A stretch of DNA of 64,000 bases from Nocardiopsis quinghaiensis (GTDB taxonomy: Bacteria; Actinomycetota; Actinomycetes; Streptosporangiales; Streptosporangiaceae), in contig NZ_VWVU01000001.1 of assembly GCF_008638365.1 (NCBI RefSeq), positions 1 to 64,000 of the forward strand, given 5' to 3'. Below the pieces are notes generated by a model. That model made no database searches, was not told the DNA's origin, and was given only the letters and a program-made list of their open reading frames with translations. Made by a program: the position numbers and the translations under genes. Positions 17,679 to 25,355 of the stretch are shown here, in pieces. Each line of letters opens with the position of its first letter. The first letter of the stretch is position 1.

Positions 17679-17706
17679 GGCCCCCGCCGCCGAGACGGCG
17701 GGGGCC
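17679..17706. terminator. Bidirectional hairpin between convergent SDR and dehydrogenase genes
   Basis: A perfect 11-bp stem (GGCCCCCGCCG and complement) with a six-base loop lies between the two convergent stop codons. Confidence 0.75.
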
Positions 17707-17723
17707 GTGGGGCTCCTCGACGG

Positions 17724-18737
17724 CTAGGGTTCGAGCACGAGCCGGATCGGGGAGCCGGTCCGCTTCTCCAGCTGCTCGACCGCCGCCGGCGCCTCCTCCA
17801 GGCCGAGGGTGCCGCTGATCGAGCTGGCGAAGTCCACACGGCCCGCGTTGACCAGCTCCACCAGCTGGACGACGTGCTCGGGCTCGGAACCGTAGTGGCC
17901 GAGGATCTGCTGCTGCAGGTAACTGAAGCGCGTACCGTCCTTGACCTCCAGCGGCTCGTCGGTCAGGCCGACGAGCACCAGGCGGCCGTGCTCGCCGAGC
18001 AGGCGGAGGGCCTGTTCGCGCACGACCGGGACGCCGGCGAAGTCGAAGGCGACGTTGAGCCCCTGCCCGCCGGTCATCTCGCCGATCGTCGACAGGAAGT
18101 CCGAGGCGGTCGGGTCCAGGGCCGCGTCGGCGCCGAAGGCGAGCGCGCGCTCACGGGCACGGGGGTCCGGGTCGGCGGCGATGACCGGGGCCGCGCCCAC
18201 CAGGCGCAGCAGCTTCACCGCGTGCGCGCCCAGGCCGCCCGCACCCCACACGGCGACGGCCTCGGCCGGTCCGACGTCGGCGGTGGACGTGATCGACGCC
18301 CACGGGGTGGACACGGCGTCAGGGATGATCGCCGCCTGGTCGAAGGGCAGGTCGTCGGGGATCGGCACGAGGGTCTCCTCGTCGGCGAGCGCGTACTCGG
18401 CCCACCCGCCGTCGTAGTCCACGCCCCGGGTGATCACCTTCCCGGAGCGGTCGGTCTGTCCCGCCTGGAGGATCACCCGGTCGCCCACCTCGGGGTCCAT
18501 GACGTCGGGACCGATCTCCTCCACCACACCGGACACCTCGTGTCCCAGGGTGACCTCGTCGCCCTCCAGGTGGAGCGGGGTGAGGGTGCCGTCGATCAGG
18601 TGCACGTCGGACAGGCACACCCCGGCCGCCTTCACACGGACCAGGACCTGGCCCCGGCCGGGGACGGGCCTGGGGACGTCCTTGAGCTCCAGGGTCCGGG
18701 TCTTCACGTTGAGCCGGGCCGCACGCATCGTGGCCAT
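17724..18737 (-). CDS. Zinc-type (MDR) alcohol dehydrogenase family protein
   Basis: A 337-aa NAD(P)-dependent medium-chain dehydrogenase. The catalytic zinc ligands are present (GVCLSDVHLIDG and VTLGHEVSG), and the coenzyme loop reads VWGAGGLGAHAVKLLRLVG. The segment that normally carries the four structural-zinc cysteines reads QAGQTDRSGKVITRGVDYDG, with no Cys, so the structural zinc lobe is lost. The substrate cannot be told from sequence. The ATG at 18737 has GAGGA upstream. It stands alone, divergent from nothing and convergent with the SDR gene. Confidence 0.85.
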   Translation of the reverse strand: MATMRAARLNVKTRTLELKDVPRPVPGRGQVLVRVKAAGVCLSDVHLIDGTLTPLHLEGDEVTLGHEVSGVVEEIGPDVMDPEVGDRVILQAGQTDRSGKVITRGVDYDGGWAEYALADEETLVPIPDDLPFDQAAIIPDAVSTPWASITSTADVGPAEAVAVWGAGGLGAHAVKLLRLVGAAPVIAADPDPRARERALAFGADAALDPTASDFLSTIGEMTGGQGLNVAFDFAGVPVVREQALRLLGEHGRLVLVGLTDEPLEVKDGTRFSYLQQQILGHYGSEPEHVVQLVELVNAGRVDFASSISGTLGLEEAPAAVEQLEKRTGSPIRLVLEP

Positions 18738-18931
18738 GGAGGTCCTCGCATCCGCTGTCGTGGAAGTTTCACTGATCATCATCGTGCGAAGACGGATCCG
18801 AACGAAGGCGACACTTGGGGAGGAGCCGGGTTCCGGTCAAACGACCGATCCCAGCTCTTCGGGCCCCCGGTCCCACGTGCCCCTACCGTGCCCGTCCGTC
18901 CGGCGGCGGAGGGGCCGCCGTTCCTCCGCCG

Positions 18932-19681
18932 CTACGTGGCGTGTCCGTTCCGGTACGCCCAGGCGGCCACCTCCACCCGGTTGCGCGCGCCCAGCTTGGC
19001 CTGCACGCTCGCCAGGTGCGTCTTCACCGTGCTCACGGTGACGAACAGCTCTCCGGCCACCTCGGTGTTGGTCAGTCCCCGCGCCACCGACCGCACGATG
19101 TCCAGTTCCCGCGTGGTCAGTCCGCCCTCCTCCGGCGCGGACCGGGTAGCCGTCGCCGCGAAGTGCCGCAGCAGCCGGACGGTGATCCTGGGAGAGACCA
19201 GGGCGTCGCCCCTGGCGGCGGCCCGGACCGCCTCCACCAGCAGAGCCGGACCCGCGTCCTTCAACAGGAATCCGACCGCCCCTCCGGTGAGCGCCGCGTG
19301 TACGTAATCGTCCAGGTCGAACGTGGTCACCACGACCACCCGTAGCGGGTCGGCCACCCCCGGGCCGGCCAGCCGCCGGGTGGCCTCCAGGCCGTCCACG
19401 CCCGGCATCCGGATGTCCATGAGCACCACGTCGGGGCGCAGGTCCCGGGCCAGCCGGACCGCCTCCAGGCCGTCACCGGCCTCGCCCACCACCTCGACGC
19501 CGTCCTCGGCCGCCAGCATGTACCGGAATCCGGTCCGCACCATCCGCTGGTCGTCCGCCAGCAGCACCCGGATCGTCTCCGGTGCCGTCCCGGTCCCGAC
19601 CCGTTCCCCTTCGACCGTCACCGGCCCTCCCTCGGTCGCCACGCCTGTTCCCCGCCTCTCAGCCGTTCCCCCGGACGTCAT
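18932..19681 (-). CDS. NarL/LuxR-family response regulator
   Basis: A 249-aa protein with a receiver domain (IRVLLADDQRMVRTGF; phospho-acceptor Asp in DVVLMDIRMPG; Lys in FLLKDAG) and a C-terminal LuxR-type helix-turn-helix (LTTRELDIVRSVARGLTNTEVAGELFVTVSTVKTH). It has an extra hydrophilic N-terminal segment of about 33 residues before the receiver. Its ATG overlaps the kinase stop (ATGA), so it is coupled to the histidine kinase upstream and the two form one two-component system. The target genes are not apparent from position. Confidence 0.92.
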   Translation of the reverse strand: MTSGGTAERRGTGVATEGGPVTVEGERVGTGTAPETIRVLLADDQRMVRTGFRYMLAAEDGVEVVGEAGDGLEAVRLARDLRPDVVLMDIRMPGVDGLEATRRLAGPGVADPLRVVVVTTFDLDDYVHAALTGGAVGFLLKDAGPALLVEAVRAAARGDALVSPRITVRLLRHFAATATRSAPEEGGLTTRELDIVRSVARGLTNTEVAGELFVTVSTVKTHLASVQAKLGARNRVEVAAWAYRNGHAT

Positions 19682-20892
19682 CCTCTTCCCCCCAGCGGCA
19701 GCCACGCCCTCACCTCCCAGCCGGGGCCCCTCCCGTGGGGCCCGGCGGAGAACTCCCCGTCGAGCAGGCGCACCCGTTCCGCCATGCCGGTGAGGCCGAA
19801 GCCGTCGACCGGCCCGGCGGTCCCGCGGCCGTCGTCGCGCACCTCCACCCGGACACCGTCCGCTCCGGCCTCCACCACCACGTCCACCCGGGACGCGCCA
19901 CGGGCGTGCCGCAGGGCGTTGGTGACCGATTCCTGGGCGATCCGCAGCACCGTGGTGCCCACGGCCGGAGGCAGAGCGTCCACCGGGCCCTCGTATCGCA
20001 CCCTCACCCCCGGCCGACCGGAGGTGGCGGGCGCCTCCAGCCGGGCCAGCCCTCCGGTGGTGTCCGGAGCCAACGGCACGTCGTCCGGCTCCCGGAGCCG
20101 CGAGACCATCCCGCGCATGGACGCCAGGGCGCGTGCGCCCGCCGCCTCGATCTCCGGCAGGGCCGTCCGCACCGCACCGGGGTCGCGGTCGGCGATGTGC
20201 CGCAGCGCCTGTGCCTGGACGACGATGCCGGTCACCTCGTGCGCCACGACGTCGTGCAGGTCCCGGGCGATGGCCAGCCGCTCCTGAGCGCGGACCGCCT
20301 CCACGCGGACGGAGTGCCGGGCGTCCCGCCACCGCAGGTACAGGCCGGGCACCAGGCCGACCCCCGCGACCAGCAGGGCCGTCGTGACCCGGCCCGGCCA
20401 GAAGAACGGTTCGCGGAGATAGTCCGAGAGGAGCGCGGCGAAGGCGAGGAGCGAGACCAGGCCGACCTGCCACACACGTCCGCGCAGGGCGACGAGCGAG
20501 AGCGTCGTCAGGACCGCGGCGCCCTCCGAGAGCGCGATGGAGTAGCCGTACGTCCCCTTGTCCAGTGGCCACAGCACCGCTGACGCCGCCACCGTCAGGA
20601 GCGCGGCGCCCGCCCCGGCGGCCGTGGTCAGCGCGGGCCCCGTCCTCGGCAGCAGCGCGGCCAGGGCGACCCCGGTCGCCAGACCTCCGGAGACCAGGGG
20701 CAGGAAGTACATGAAGTCGCGGGGCGGGCCCAACCAGACGTCGGCGGACAGGGCCTGGAGGGTGGTCGCCAGGTCTCCGCTCCACGCCGCCACCAAAAGG
20801 ACCGCGACGGCCCAAGCGGTGAGCCGGGGAAGCCCGCCGTCGACGAGCGTGAGCTGCCGGGCCAGGAGGGCGGAGGCCCTGTTCAACGCCAT
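19678..20892 (-). CDS. Sensor histidine kinase, HisKA_3 type
   Basis: A 404-aa membrane kinase. Five to six hydrophobic helices fill about residues 20-200. The HisKA_3 dimerisation segment reads ERLAIARDLHDVVAHEVTG with the phospho-accepting His, and the HATPase domain contains IAQESVTNALRHA and VRDDGRGTAG...GFGLTGMAERV. There is no large extracellular sensor domain, so it may sense the membrane itself, as other NarL-type kinases do. The ATG at 20892 is used; the frame continues 31 codons upstream with Pro/Arg-rich shadow composition. Confidence 0.9.
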   Translation of the reverse strand: MALNRASALLARQLTLVDGGLPRLTAWAVAVLLVAAWSGDLATTLQALSADVWLGPPRDFMYFLPLVSGGLATGVALAALLPRTGPALTTAAGAGAALLTVAASAVLWPLDKGTYGYSIALSEGAAVLTTLSLVALRGRVWQVGLVSLLAFAALLSDYLREPFFWPGRVTTALLVAGVGLVPGLYLRWRDARHSVRVEAVRAQERLAIARDLHDVVAHEVTGIVVQAQALRHIADRDPGAVRTALPEIEAAGARALASMRGMVSRLREPDDVPLAPDTTGGLARLEAPATSGRPGVRVRYEGPVDALPPAVGTTVLRIAQESVTNALRHARGASRVDVVVEAGADGVRVEVRDDGRGTAGPVDGFGLTGMAERVRLLDGEFSAGPHGRGPGWEVRAWLPLGGRG

Positions 20893-21060
20893 GGCCCCCA
20901 GACTAGGTCTCCCGCGCCGGGCACGGCCTCGGCCGAAAGGACGAGGCGGGGGGCCGGGCGGCGTGGCGGTGTTCCTGGCGGCCATGGGGCAGGTGGAGGG
21001 CGGGATGCCGCCGCGCGCGGGGACCGGTCGGCACAGCGGCTCCGTGCCCGGAGGCCGACC

Positions 21061-21080
21061 GGGCCCCGGCGCCGGGGCCC
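21061..21080. terminator. 20-bp perfect palindrome after the MoaD-like gene
   Basis: GGGCCCCGGC followed directly by its complement GCCGGGGCCC, ending one base before the moaD-like stop codon on the minus strand. It may act as a terminator of the two-gene unit upstream. Confidence 0.5.
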
Positions 21081-21081
21081 G

Positions 21082-21366
21082 TCAGCCGCCCGCCACCGAC
21101 GGGAGCACGCGCACGTCCGCGCCGTCGCGGAGCGGCGCGGCCAACCCTCCGACGGTGCGGCACTCGTCCTCGTCCACGAACACGTTGACATAGCGGCGCA
21201 GCGCCCCCCGCTCGTCGCGGATCCGCCGGTCCAGGCCGGGGTGCCGGGAGGTGAGCGCGTCCAGCACCCCGCCCAGCGCGGTGCCGTCGTCGACCTCCAC
21301 CGGGATGTGGGCGGAGCCGCCGGCGTCCGCGCGCAGCAGCCCCGGCAGATGTACCGTCACCCGCAT
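21082..21366 (-). CDS. MoaD/ThiS-family ubiquitin-like protein
   Basis: A 94-aa protein with beta-grasp features (MRVTVHLPGLLRADAG at the start, VNVFVDEDECR, LRDGADVRVLPSVAGG at the end). It ends in Gly-Gly, the position activated by adenylation and thiocarboxylation in MoaD and ThiS. No MoaE, ThiF-like or sulfur-carrier partner gene lies nearby; instead it follows the beta-propeller gene by one base. The pair is therefore one transcription unit and probably one function, which is unknown. A role in molybdopterin synthesis is not supported by the context. Confidence 0.85.
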   Translation of the reverse strand: MRVTVHLPGLLRADAGGSAHIPVEVDDGTALGGVLDALTSRHPGLDRRIRDERGALRRYVNVFVDEDECRTVGGLAAPLRDGADVRVLPSVAGG

Positions 21367-21367
21367 G

Positions 21368-22471
21368 TCACACCTCCGCGGCGCGGACGCACAGCACGTC
21401 GGGCAGGTGTTCGGCCACCCGGTGCCAGCCCTCTCCGCCGTCGGTGGCGGCGTAGACGTCGCCGGTACGCGTGCCGAAGTAGAGCCCGGGATCGTCCGCG
21501 CCGTCGGTGCAGGCACCGTCGCGCAGCACGATCCCGAAGTAGGGGTCCTCCGGGAGGCCCCGCGTGAACGGGTGCCAGCTGCCGCCCCCGTCGTCGGTCC
21601 GGTACACCCCCAGCCGGTGGTCGGGCGGCAGGTGCACCTCCTGGCTGATGACGGGGAAGTTGAACGCCGTCTCCGGCCGGTGCGGGTGGGCGACCACCGC
21701 GAACCCGAAGTCGGTGGGCAGTCCCTTCTCCACGGCGGTCCATCCCTGTCCGGCGGGATCCTCGCTGCGGTACACCCCGTGGTGGTTCTGGGCGTAGAGC
21801 ACACCGCCCGGCCCGGCGGCCACCTTGTGTACGCACTGCCCGTACTCGGGCTCCTCGTCGGGCATGAACCCCGCCGAGATCCCCCGGTTGGCCGGAGCCC
21901 AGCTGGCCCCGTCATCACGGGTCTGGTAGATACCACCGGTGGACATGGCCACCGTCATGGAGCCGGGGGAGCGCTCTCCCCAGCCCAGGACCCCGGGCAG
22001 GACCGTGTGGACCGCGCCGCCGCCCGCGCCGGGGTACCAGTTGGCGCGGTGGGGGTGGTCCCACAGGGCGCGGACGAGCTCGAAGCTCGCCCCTCCGTCG
22101 GATGACCGGAACAGCGCGTGCGGCTCCACACCCGCGTACACGGTCCCGGGATCGTCGCCGAAGGCGAACTGCCAGGCGCGTGTGAGGGAGGCGTCGGTGT
22201 CCTCGGGGAAGGCGATGGGCGCGGAGGCGGGCTCGTGCCAGGTCAGGCCCGCGTCGTCGCTGTACCAGACGCTCGGCCCGAAGTGGGAGCTCTCCGCGCC
22301 GGCCAGGACACGGCCGCTGTGCGGGTCGATCCCGACCGCGTACACGGCGCTCATGCTGGCGTGGTCCGCGGCGTCGAGCCGGTGGGGGCCGCTCACCTCC
22401 CATCCCCGCCGATCCTCGCTTCGGGCCGTGAAGAGCCCCTTGCGTGTGCCGATGACCAGGAGATACGCCAT
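21368..22471 (-). CDS. Sialidase-like/BNR-repeat beta-propeller protein
   Basis: A 367-aa protein with repeated Asp-box-like motifs: YSDDAGLTWHE, RSSDGGASFEL, QTRDDGASWAP, YRTDDGGGSWHP and AATDGGEGWHR. These mark the BNR repeats of sialidase-like propellers. It starts MAYLLVIGTRKGLF and has no signal peptide, so it is cytoplasmic; a true sialidase would normally be exported and carry an RIP motif and catalytic Tyr/Glu, which I do not see. The ATG at 22471 follows GGAG. It is co-transcribed with the MoaD-like gene. Confidence 0.85.
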   Translation of the reverse strand: MAYLLVIGTRKGLFTARSEDRRGWEVSGPHRLDAADHASMSAVYAVGIDPHSGRVLAGAESSHFGPSVWYSDDAGLTWHEPASAPIAFPEDTDASLTRAWQFAFGDDPGTVYAGVEPHALFRSSDGGASFELVRALWDHPHRANWYPGAGGGAVHTVLPGVLGWGERSPGSMTVAMSTGGIYQTRDDGASWAPANRGISAGFMPDEEPEYGQCVHKVAAGPGGVLYAQNHHGVYRSEDPAGQGWTAVEKGLPTDFGFAVVAHPHRPETAFNFPVISQEVHLPPDHRLGVYRTDDGGGSWHPFTRGLPEDPYFGIVLRDGACTDGADDPGLYFGTRTGDVYAATDGGEGWHRVAEHLPDVLCVRAAEV

Positions 22472-22928
22472 GACCAACTCCAGTACGGGAATGAGGATCT
22501 CACTGTGGCACAGGGCACTGACATTCTGCGGAGGCGCGGCGCCGACACGATGGGGACACGGGTTCCGGTCGTTCGGGCAGGCCAATGGTGAGGAAGCCAA
22601 AAGGTTTCCAGGAAGATGTTTAATGAACGCTGATCAAAAATGGTGCGCCCGCCGAAGGCATATCTTCCGTGAGGGGGGAACCACTTTCCGGTAGGTGTTC
22701 ACCACGAGGTGGAAGGCGGTTGTCAGGAGAAGACTGATCTGCAATAAAATTCCGGGTCAACCGGTGTGTCCGCGTGGGCTCGTCCTGTGCCCACCGGCTG
22801 CGTTCCCCCCACCACGAACAGGACGGACGACTTCCCGCTAGCCCGGTTCCACGGCGCGTTTCAGGACTACCGTCCCAATGGTCCTGAGTACCGGCAAGGA
22901 CCGGGTCCCCACTCGATAGGGTCGCCTC
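22472..22928. promoter_or_regulatory. Divergent intergenic region with leaderless promoter of the TetR gene
   Basis: About 457 bases without a gene, AT-richer around 22600-22760 (for example GATGTTTAATGAACGCTGATC and CAATAAAATTCC). It must hold promoters for the propeller operon (minus) and for the TetR gene (plus). TAGGGT at 22917-22922 lies exactly six bases before the TetR ATG and no ribosome binding site is present, which indicates a leaderless transcript. No clear TetR palindrome was found. Confidence 0.5.
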
Positions 22929-23534
22929 ATGCACCACCCCCCGGACACGCTCCACGCTCGCAAACGCCGTAAGGCCCGAGCCATGATCGTGTCAGCAGCC
23001 TTCCAGCTCTTCGCCGAACACGGATTCGACAACGTCACGGTCGCCGCGATCGCCGAGCGCGCCGAAGTCGGCCGGACCACCTTCTTCAGGTACTTCGGCG
23101 ACAAACAACAAGTGCTGTTCGCCGACGCCGGAGTCGAGGTCGACCGCATGTGCGCCTACGTACGGGAGAAGGCGCCCCGGCCGCTGGGCGGCGACCTGCG
23201 CGCCGCCGTCGAGCTGCTCAGGGAGGCGGACGAGGCCACGAGGCCGCACACCGCGCTCTCGCCCGCGCACTCGGCCGTCCTGGCACGCCTGCTCCGTGAG
23301 AGCGGTGATCTGCGCTCCCGCTACCTCCTCACCCGGCAGCATCGGGCCACCAGGCTGGCCGGCGCCCTGGTGGAGGCGGGCACGGCCGAGAACGTCGCCG
23401 TGCTCGCCGCCCACACCGCCATGGCCTGCGAGCTCACCGCCATGCGGTTGGCAGAGAACCCCGAGGCCTTCCCCGTCCGGCTGGACGAGGCCCACGACCT
23501 GCTACGCACCCTCGGAGGGCAGACGGCCTCCTGA
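22929..23534 (+). CDS. TetR-family transcriptional regulator
   Basis: A 201-aa protein with an N-terminal helix-turn-helix (KARAMIVSAAFQLFAEHGFDNVTVAAIAERAEVGRTTFFRYFGDKQQVLF), characteristic of TetR proteins with the TTFFRYF recognition helix. The C-terminal ligand domain is alanine-rich and gives no hint of the ligand. The start has no Shine-Dalgarno but is preceded by a -10 hexamer at leaderless spacing. Possible targets are the divergent propeller-MoaD unit or itself; this is inference from position only. Confidence 0.9.
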   Translation: MHHPPDTLHARKRRKARAMIVSAAFQLFAEHGFDNVTVAAIAERAEVGRTTFFRYFGDKQQVLFADAGVEVDRMCAYVREKAPRPLGGDLRAAVELLREADEATRPHTALSPAHSAVLARLLRESGDLRSRYLLTRQHRATRLAGALVEAGTAENVAVLAAHTAMACELTAMRLAENPEAFPVRLDEAHDLLRTLGGQTAS

Positions 23535-23539
23535 CCGCG

Positions 23540-23579
23540 ACGGCGGCGCCGCGCCGGGGCCGGACGCCAGCGCCGCCGT
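23540..23579. terminator. Hairpin between convergent TetR and NTF2-like genes
   Basis: A 10-bp perfect stem (ACGGCGGCGC and complement) with a 20-base GC-rich loop lies between the two stop codons. Confidence 0.5.
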
Positions 23580-23584
23580 GCCGT

Positions 23585-23977
23585 TCAGGAGACCTGCCGC
23601 GCTGCTGCGAGGGCCGTGTCCACGCCCTCGTCGTAGCGGAGCACGGCTGTGACGAGGCCGTGGCGCACCTCGAAGAGGGTCGCGGTGCGCCGCGGGGCCG
23701 CGTCCGAACCGGAGCCGGCGCGGCCGGGCCACGTGGCGTCCTGTTCGACCACGACGCGCTCGTCGTCGACCTCGTGCCAGGCGACCGGCACGAGGCGGAC
23801 ACCGGATTCGCGGATCCAGTCCAGGAAGACCTCCACGCCCCGGGTGGAACCCTGGGGGCCGCCGATCCTGACATCGGGGTCGGCGACGGCCCTGGCGGCC
23901 GTCAGGTCGCGTCCGTTCACCGCGGTGTGCCAGTCCCGGACCGGAGCCCAGCGTGTGGTGTCCCTTTCCTCGGCCAT
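23585..23977 (-). CDS. NTF2-like (SnoaL-type) small protein
   Basis: A 130-aa protein with the cone-shaped NTF2-like pattern: N-terminal helix WHTAVNGRDLTAARAVADPDV, IGGPQGSTRGVEVFLDWI, then strands VVVEQDATWP and ATLFEVRHGLVTAVLRYD. Members range from isomerases and cyclases to binding proteins; no catalytic residues can be assigned. The ATG at 23977 has GGGGAG upstream. It is transcribed divergently from the hydrolase gene across a 228-base gap. Confidence 0.75.
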   Translation of the reverse strand: MAEERDTTRWAPVRDWHTAVNGRDLTAARAVADPDVRIGGPQGSTRGVEVFLDWIRESGVRLVPVAWHEVDDERVVVEQDATWPGRAGSGSDAAPRRTATLFEVRHGLVTAVLRYDEGVDTALAAARQVS

Positions 23978-24205
23978 GTTCCGGCTCCCCTCGTCGTCGT
24001 TCCCGTGGCCGGGGACCGCACGGTCCCCACAGGAGTTCCTACCCCGTCGCGCCGGGCCGCGCGGAGAGTGGCGCCCGCCCCCGCCGCCGCGGGTACCGTC
24101 GTCTTCTCCGGGGGTGGGCGACACCGCCGGGAACGGCACTGGGAGGATCGTCGGCGACCCGCGCCCGTGCCGACCACGGGAGTCTTCGACCTGGAGGGAA
24201 CCAGC

Positions 24206-25300
24206 GTGGCCACGAGCCCGACCACCGCCCACGGGCAGGCCGTGTCAGAGGACGGGGACAAGGTCCTGGTCCGCGTCGAGGGGCGCCTGGGCCGCCTCAC
24301 CCTGAACCGGCCGCGTACCATCAACGCCCTCGACCACGCCATGGTGCGCCGCCTCCGGGAGGCGCTCACCGCCTGGGAGGACGACGACACGGTCTCCGCG
24401 GTCCTCCTCGACGGCGCGGGGGAGCGGGGGCTGTGCGCGGGCGGCGACATCCGCGCGATCCGGTCCAGCGCCCGGGACGGGAGCCGGCTGGCGGCCGCGT
24501 TCTGGCGCGACGAGTACCTCCTCAACGCGCACATCGCCCGCTACGCCAAGCCCTACGTCGCCCTCATGGACGGCGTGGTCATGGGCGGTGGCGTGGGCGT
24601 GTCCGCGCACGGGTCGGTCCGGATCGTCACCGAGCGCTCCCTGGTCGGCATGCCCGAGGCCGCCATCGGGTTCGTACCCGACGTCGGCGGCACCTTCCTG
24701 CTGTCCCGTGCGCCGGGGGAGACCGGTACCCATCTGGCGCTCACCGCGGAGCCGGTCGGCGCGGGCGACGCCGTGTACCTGGGCCTGGCCGACCACTTCG
24801 TGCCCTCGGAGCGGTTGGCCGACCTCACCGCCGCGCTCGCCGGCACCGCCGCCGACGGGATCGCCGGGACGGTGGCCCGGTTCGCCGAACCCGCGCCCGC
24901 ACCGGACCTCGAAGCCCGGCGGCACTGGATCGACGCCTGTTACTCCGCCGGCACGGCCGAGGAGGTCGTGTCCCGGTTGCGCGACCACGGTGATCCTGAG
25001 GCCGCTCTGGCCGCCGAGACCGTCGCGCGCAAGTCGCCGACCTCGGTGAAGGTGTCCCTGGCCGCGCTGCGCCGCGCCCGCGGCCTGCCCGGACTGGAGG
25101 CCGTCCTGGAACAGGAGTACCGGGTCTCCTGCGCAGTCCTGGCCTCACCCGACCTGGTGGAGGGCATCCGGGCACAGGTGGTCGACAAGGACCGCTCCCC
25201 CAAGTGGGTGCCCGACACCCTGGAGTCGGTCACCGACGGCGACGTGGCCCGCCACTTCGCTCCGGCCCCGGACGGCCCGCTGGGGCTGGCCGACCTGTGA
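24206..25300 (+). CDS. 3-hydroxyisobutyryl-CoA hydrolase (enoyl-CoA hydratase/isomerase family)
   Basis: A 364-aa crotonase-fold enzyme that should release 3-hydroxyisobutyrate from its CoA ester in valine degradation. Supporting motifs are RPRTINALDHAMV, ERGLCAGGDIRAI (oxyanion hole), VMGGGVGVSAHGSVRIVTE and MPEAAIGFVPDVGGTFLLSR, the last two diagnostic of the HIBCH subgroup. The C-terminal extension beyond the 260-residue crotonase core also fits. The GTG at 24206 follows GGAGG. The frame is open further upstream but divergent NTF2-like coding and intergenic DNA lie there. It stands alone, with no other valine-pathway gene beside it. Confidence 0.88.
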   Translation: MATSPTTAHGQAVSEDGDKVLVRVEGRLGRLTLNRPRTINALDHAMVRRLREALTAWEDDDTVSAVLLDGAGERGLCAGGDIRAIRSSARDGSRLAAAFWRDEYLLNAHIARYAKPYVALMDGVVMGGGVGVSAHGSVRIVTERSLVGMPEAAIGFVPDVGGTFLLSRAPGETGTHLALTAEPVGAGDAVYLGLADHFVPSERLADLTAALAGTAADGIAGTVARFAEPAPAPDLEARRHWIDACYSAGTAEEVVSRLRDHGDPEAALAAETVARKSPTSVKVSLAALRRARGLPGLEAVLEQEYRVSCAVLASPDLVEGIRAQVVDKDRSPKWVPDTLESVTDGDVARHFAPAPDGPLGLADL

Positions 25301-25301
25301 G

Positions 25302-25349
25302 GGCCCGGGGGCGCTTCCGTGCCCGACGGCACGGAGGCGCCCCCGGGCC
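25302..25349. terminator. Strong bidirectional terminator hairpin
   Basis: A 22-pair stem with one G-T wobble and a four-base loop (CGAC) sits between the convergent hydrolase and GH64 genes. Confidence 0.85.
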
Positions 25350-25355
25350 GGACGC

